This document shows positions 59,780 to 64,000 of a stretch of 64,000 bases of DNA, piece by piece. The stretch is from Rhyzopertha dominica. Its lineage: Eukaryota; Arthropoda; Insecta; Coleoptera; Bostrichidae. Under the pieces are notes generated by a model, which did no database searches, was not told where the DNA came from, and worked only from the letters and a program-made list of their open reading frames with translations. Each line of letters begins with the position of its first letter. Position 1 is the first letter of the stretch. The position numbers and the translations under genes are program-made. Where the stretch lies: assembly GCA_025024175.1 (NCBI GenBank), contig QCXZ01000003.1, positions 34,806,257 through 34,870,256 of the forward strand, in the 5' to 3' direction.

Positions 59780-61060
59780 AAAATTTAAGGTTTGGGTTTG
59801 ATGGTTGACTTTATAATTTCGGCGCGTTTCAAACACTTATTGGGCGTAACAATTTCTTTTTGCGTATTTTCCAAATGTTTTTTTAGATGTTGTATTTTTT
59901 TAATTTCCACATGTTCCAAAAGGTTTCGTTTGTTACCTTTTCTTTCGTAATGTAAGACTTTGATTATTTTTGATGTAATGGCCAGAAATACCTGTTATAT
60001 TTGAATTTATACTTGCAACGTGTTCTTTAGTCCAATTTTAATAGTTCGACCTGATTGACCTGTTTATAGAGTATCACACTCTATTCATTTTAGTTGGCAA
60101 ATACAGGTTTTTTTACTTTTTGTTAACTCAAATTACGCGTATTTATCGCTACTAATTTATTTTTAACCTGTACAGCCTAACACCTTTAATATAATCTACT
60201 GCGATGAAAATTAATTTTTTTATAGTTTATGTTACCATCGTTCATCATTTTGTGTATTCTAACTTTATATTTTTAAGTATTCGGTCCACAACTGTTTATC
60301 TGTTTATTAAACTATATGGAACACGGAATGTTTAATTTTCAATTATTGCTTTGAGCATGCCAGGATTATAACATCTAAGTAACTGTATCAGTTTTGTATA
60401 AATTTCGAAGTCAATTTTATTGTTCTTTACCGACATGGATTATTCCAGAAAATTAAGAACTGTTCTTTTCTCTCCTTCACGTAAATTGGATCTTTTTATT
60501 CGATGTATTTAAGAATTTTGAGAGTACATCCAACTGTCTGCCGGTTTCCGTCCAATTACAAAATATAGGTATCATGAACATATCTGGTCCAGAATAATAC
60601 ATTTTTCATAATTTAATTTTTCTTCAAAAATTTTTCATGGAAATTTCAACCAAGATTGTGGACAATGGCGAACCCATTGGCAATCCATCGTCTTGCTTGC
60701 TAAATATGTATTTAAACGTAAAATAACTTTATTCTATGCATATTTCCACAATATATGTATACTGTTTGATAGGAAGCAGTTATCTATTTTATTTTTGAGA
60801 ATTGCTAAAAGTTTATTTAGGGGGATAGAAGTAAAAAGATTAGAAACATCAAAGGATACAAGAAGAGCGTTATTTGATATTGATAATTCTTTGTCCCGAA
60901 ACGTACGCTGTATTTGGATTGACATTCAATTGATAGTAGTAAAATGTTGTTGGCTAAATGCCCAAGTCCAATACGCCTTTGACACTAATTATAAAGTCGA
61001 CTTTCAAACCCAGGTCAGAGATTTTTATAACTAAATTTTACAATACCTGTAAAAATAAGG
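59780..61060 (-). pseudogene. Penelope-like retroelement (reverse transcriptase plus GIY-YIG) fossil
   Basis: Minus strand. The reverse transcriptase part (about 61050-60480) shows NALLVSFDVSNLFTSIPLNK, then QDDGLPMGSPLSTILVEISM and LFWTRYVHDTYIL. These are the LVSFDVxSLFTxIP, GxPMGSPLSP and YxDD blocks of Penelope-like elements, with the catalytic YVDD changed to YVHD. Downstream on the same strand (about 60110-59800), CDTL, a stop and TGQSGRTIK match the GIY-YIG endonuclease core. KEHVASINSNITG and HYERKGNK follow and match the conserved KVLHYE block. Stops and frame shifts are present throughout. The order RT then GIY-YIG is that of canonical Penelope elements. Confidence 0.88.
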
Positions 61061-62099
61061 GACATGGACAAAATTCTGCAAATCTGAGTTCAATATAGTT
61101 TTGATGCTCTTTAAAAATGACCGTTTATATTTGAAACCATCGTCAGAGTGGTCTCATAAATCTAGTAAAACAAAGCATGTTCAAAACAATCAGCTTGTTT
61201 TTGAGCTACCTAGTGTTTCACAATGAGTGCAATTTGAGACCGTTCAACTTATAAAATGTTTAATTATTATCTCGGCTGTAACCATTCGTGATTATTCATC
61301 AACGTTTGCTTGCACTACAATTTAAAAATTAGCGTTTGATGAAAGTACACGTGCCAACCTTTACGTATAATCTCAATAGTACAGTGCCAAAGGCGTTTAT
61401 TCAGTACCTTCGATCTGTCATCTTCTTAACTTTTGATTTAAATACTTTCTTTCATCTGTATGTGTATGTTTGGGAATTCCCAAATGCATGCTTGAAGAGA
61501 ATAGGTGATAGTAAACTAGTACCGATAACATGCCATCATAAATGTTCCAATTCATTCAATATCAGCCGATGCCTACATTATAAACAACGCTACTTGTTGC
61601 ATTTTAATCACATGATTTTTACTACTGCACTTCTTAAATTAATTTGTTTCTGTCGTAGCCGTATATCTATATTACCGGTACTTTCTGTTATGATTGCAGG
61701 ATTTTAACCACACTTATTTCAGAGTATTTATGAAAGAAAAATACTATTTTGTTCCAAAATTTAAGCAATTTACTGATTGTCATCGTCATAAATTTGCACT
61801 TTGCGAGAAGATTACTGCATATTTTGTTCTATTTTGATAACGTTTAGTTAGTTTAGTCCGAAAATTACCTAACTTACAACAAAATTGCAGGTAAAAATTG
61901 CATTTGCTAGTGTGGATTCATATTTTATTTAGCTTAAGCTGTTCGAATTTAACAACAACAACATAATAGGTATATTATCATTAATAATGTTATGTCGTTT
62001 GTACTTGCTGTACTTGCTGAACGATTAAATAAAAGGCGCATTCTGTACACAACCGTTTACTCTCAGCTCACAAAAACATAATGCCTGTCCATTTTCCAC
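61061..62099. other. Non-coding stretch, nothing firm
   Basis: It may contain the unreadable 5-prime part of the Penelope element. The 123-codon + frame at 61336-61707 has no recognisable motif. Confidence 0.3.
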
Positions 62100-63065
62100 A
62101 AAATCTCATAATAATAATAATAATATTTATTGAGAATCTCAATAGCACTAAGAATCGGCAAAGCCGGTTTTCATCTTATGCCACGACATACAAAAGACAT
62201 CCCAGTAATATATAACAAAGAGAAGAAGAAAAGTAATATCAATCAGTATCAGTCAAATAAAAGGAAACAACATATATGAATATTATCAGTATTGAGCCCG
62301 TTGACACAATAATGAAATAAATGAAATCAGTTGAACTAACTACCTACTTGCGCCTTGAATAAACAATCAGACAGCTTCTTTCTAAAGGAATTTATGGATC
62401 GACAGTTCAAGAACAGATTTATATTTTCATTGTAAAACTTTGCCGCACAGTATATGAAACAACTCTCAAATATTTTTGTTTTATGTTGAGGAATCAGGAG
62501 TTCATTTACATTTCTTAAAGACAAATGATGCATTTGAGATCTTACATATATCAAGTTAGAAAGATAAGAAGGTTGTTTAGAATAAATAATTCTGTACAAG
62601 AATACGCCAAATTAAAGCTTAAAACGAAAGTCAAGTTTTAGAACGTTCAAGTTTTTATAAAACACCGTAATATGTTCTCTAGAACTAATATTATAAGATA
62701 AGCGTAGACAAGAGTTTTGCAGGACTTGAAGTTTACGTTTAAATTCACATTTTCCATTTTAAGCTACAATTTAACTGATTTTGTGAAATAATTATTACAT
62801 AATAGTTTTCATATTAGTCACTAGCTTGAGGTTAATATGGGAAAAATATGGTACAAAATTTGACTATTGTATTAATGAGTGAGTAGTCCAAAAATAATTG
62901 GAGATAAGCATTAATAACCATCTCTTTGATTTGGTAGAATATTTTCCACACAAGTAATATCCGACAGTCAGTTACACAATCGGGCAAGAAATTTTGAATT
63001 TTGTTCATACCAAAATTGGTATTACAATTAATATCAGGCCAAGAAAGTAAATTACTACTATTCAT
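62100..63065 (-). pseudogene. CR1/Jockey-type LINE, 3-prime half of the reverse transcriptase plus tail
   Basis: The minus strand reads NSSNLLSWPDINCNTNFGMN and EMVINAYLQLFLDYSLIN. Then come FKRKLQVLQNSCLRLSYNIS and SREHITVFYKNLNVLKL. After a frame change follow YRIIYSKQPSYLSNLIYVRS and NELLIPQHKTKIFESCFIYC, then NSFRKKLSDCLF and a stop at 62336. This is the usual C-terminal order of CR1/Jockey-group LINE reverse transcriptases: the LSWxxHI region, the LQxxQNxCLR block, R-x-H-T-x-x-L-Y, then the RNxNxLxIPxxRTxxFExSFxYxGxxxYN block. The 3-prime UTR follows and finishes in an (ATT)n-type tail at 62108-62125. Catalytic YxDD is upstream of the truncation and absent. It is a 5-prime-truncated insertion, as is usual for LINEs. 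Confidence 0.85.
62129..62143. repeat. Small palindrome in the LINE 3-prime UTR
   Basis: ATTGAGA and TCTCAAT flank a single A just before the (ATT)n-type tail on the LINE strand. It may be part of the 3-prime stem used for target-primed reverse transcription, an inference only. Confidence 0.4.
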
Positions 63066-63901
63066 GTTATTTACGAGATCTTATATTCAAGAGTTCCGTT
63101 TAAATGAAAGCTGTCTCTTGTTTTAAGCAAACATACTTCCGCTTTCCCGACAAACATAATTGCCTGTAGGTATCAGTTTTCTACGACCCAATTTCCATCA
63201 TAGACCTGTCGCTCAATCCAAAGGCGCTCTTATTCAGGACAGGGTATTCAGATTACGCGGCTCCGTTATTTTGGGGAGACCACCACCCTTACGTCGGATA
63301 TAAATGCAAGAAGTGGGTCCGTTCGTAAAATCTTAATTTGCAATCCAAGATCACGTCCGCCGGAATGCCTTTCCGTGCGCTTTGAATTGCAAATGGCTCA
63401 GTCCAAAATTGTGTTATTACTTGGCTGCAATCAGTCATAAAATATGTATGGGCTGGTATGGGTTGGTTGTTCGGCTTCAACCCCTTTTTTATGCGATGTA
63501 AAAATATCATTTGTTGAGCTCTAGAGTGTGTAGTGAAAGAGAGACCAGAACGTTTAGAATAGATAATACATAGCAGCAATGTTAATAAACCAAATTATGT
63601 CGATACATTGATGTATGATTTAGTTAATAAATCTGAGTTAGCAAAACAAGGCAAATAAGATATTATCCACTAACCCCGACTCGTGCCCATATATCCTAAA
63701 TGTCAGTTTGGCAATACATTTATTGGTCCAGTTGCTGCCCTCTCCTGCTGTTATTAGTTCTTCTTTACGATTTCAGTGCATACGTACTATTGTCGTCTGT
63801 TTTAGGGTTATTAAACGATGCAAACAATATGGTTTTGCATTTCCATTTCATGACTGTCAAGAGTTTTTCAGCCTTCAGTAGTCTTTTTCATATCGAGTGT
63901 T
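63066..63901. other. Non-coding with a GC-richer block
   Basis: Bases 63160-63450 are unique and CpG-richer (for example ATTACGCGGCTCCG at 63254), a candidate non-coding regulatory block. The frames on minus 63289-63579 and + 63700-63936 have no family features. Confidence 0.3.
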
Positions 63902-64000
63902 CTAACTGGCGCGGCCCGCGACCTATTTTTATGTGATGCTTTATTGGGTTTAAATTTTCCGATGTATAAAATAAAAGCCTTAACACATGATAACGAATTT
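63902..64000. repeat. 100-bp dispersed repeat, copy 2, cut by the window end
   Basis: It is nearly identical to 32906-33007, beginning CTAACTGGCGCG and running to ACGAATTT at the last base. If copy 1 is the end of the PPYHC-type transposon, another copy of that transposon should continue beyond 64000 on the minus strand. Confidence 0.75.

Noticed and set aside
60693..61034. 113-codon plus-strand frame as a gene
   Set aside because: It is antisense to the Penelope reverse transcriptase.
1..64000. CRISPR array, bacterial operons, phage or plasmid features
   Set aside because: There are no regularly spaced repeats and no dense coding. Splice-bounded exons and insect-type transposons show this is eukaryotic nuclear DNA.

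Overview
This is AT-rich animal nuclear DNA, most likely from an insect. There are no operons, ribosome binding sites or long intact reading frames. Two short exons with consensus splice sites are separated by about 45 kb of intron, and the rest is littered with decayed transposable elements of types common in insects. About 25 isolated N calls mark unresolved positions.

The only host gene I can identify is on the + strand: the insect orthologue of CDK14/PFTAIRE kinase, called Eip63E or L63 in Drosophila. One exon (11967-12071) encodes the conserved basic N-terminus (start MREKKSGALSRM, then KLKKRLSHSFGRL). The next recognised exon (57507-57635) continues it with SVSKEDSDD and DEFLDRLEPNGNIPPGKGDI. 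Both junctions are phase 1, so the codons join cleanly. The kinase-domain exons are not in the window and must lie beyond 64000. Bases 12072-57506 form one intron, and 57636 to the end lies in the next.

Left part (1-11966, upstream or 5-prime intron): an inverted-repeat element (390-2381) interrupted by a second element (951-2307) with an 8-bp target duplication, a fold-back MITE (4816-4960), a tRNA-derived SINE head (6165-6236) and a broken DDxD transposase (10630-10892).

Large intron (12072-57506): transposase fossils of several Tc1/mariner lineages (15844, 22740, 28080, 33319, 45061, 46700 and 52440), a THAP-domain fossil with a tiny intron-like gap (19640-20040), a BEL/Pao gag fragment (31430-31700), a possible pogo-like C-terminus (43176-43559), a MITE family with two copies, and an 0.8-kb inverted-repeat element with a second diverged copy. 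Among these are compact GC-richer, non-repetitive blocks with homeodomain, CRE or nuclear-receptor-like motifs. They are candidate intronic enhancers or alternative promoters.

Right part (57636-64000): a pair of perfect CRE palindromes just after the second exon, a well-preserved but broken Tc1-like transposase (58555-59345), a Penelope-like element with reverse transcriptase and GIY-YIG parts (59780-61060), the 3-prime half of a CR1/Jockey-type LINE (62100-63065), and the start of another copy of a repeat also present at 32906.

I found no convincing new biological system. The most unusual items are the nested insertion, the THAP fossil with its 34-bp intron-like gap, and the regulatory-looking blocks in the kinase intron.
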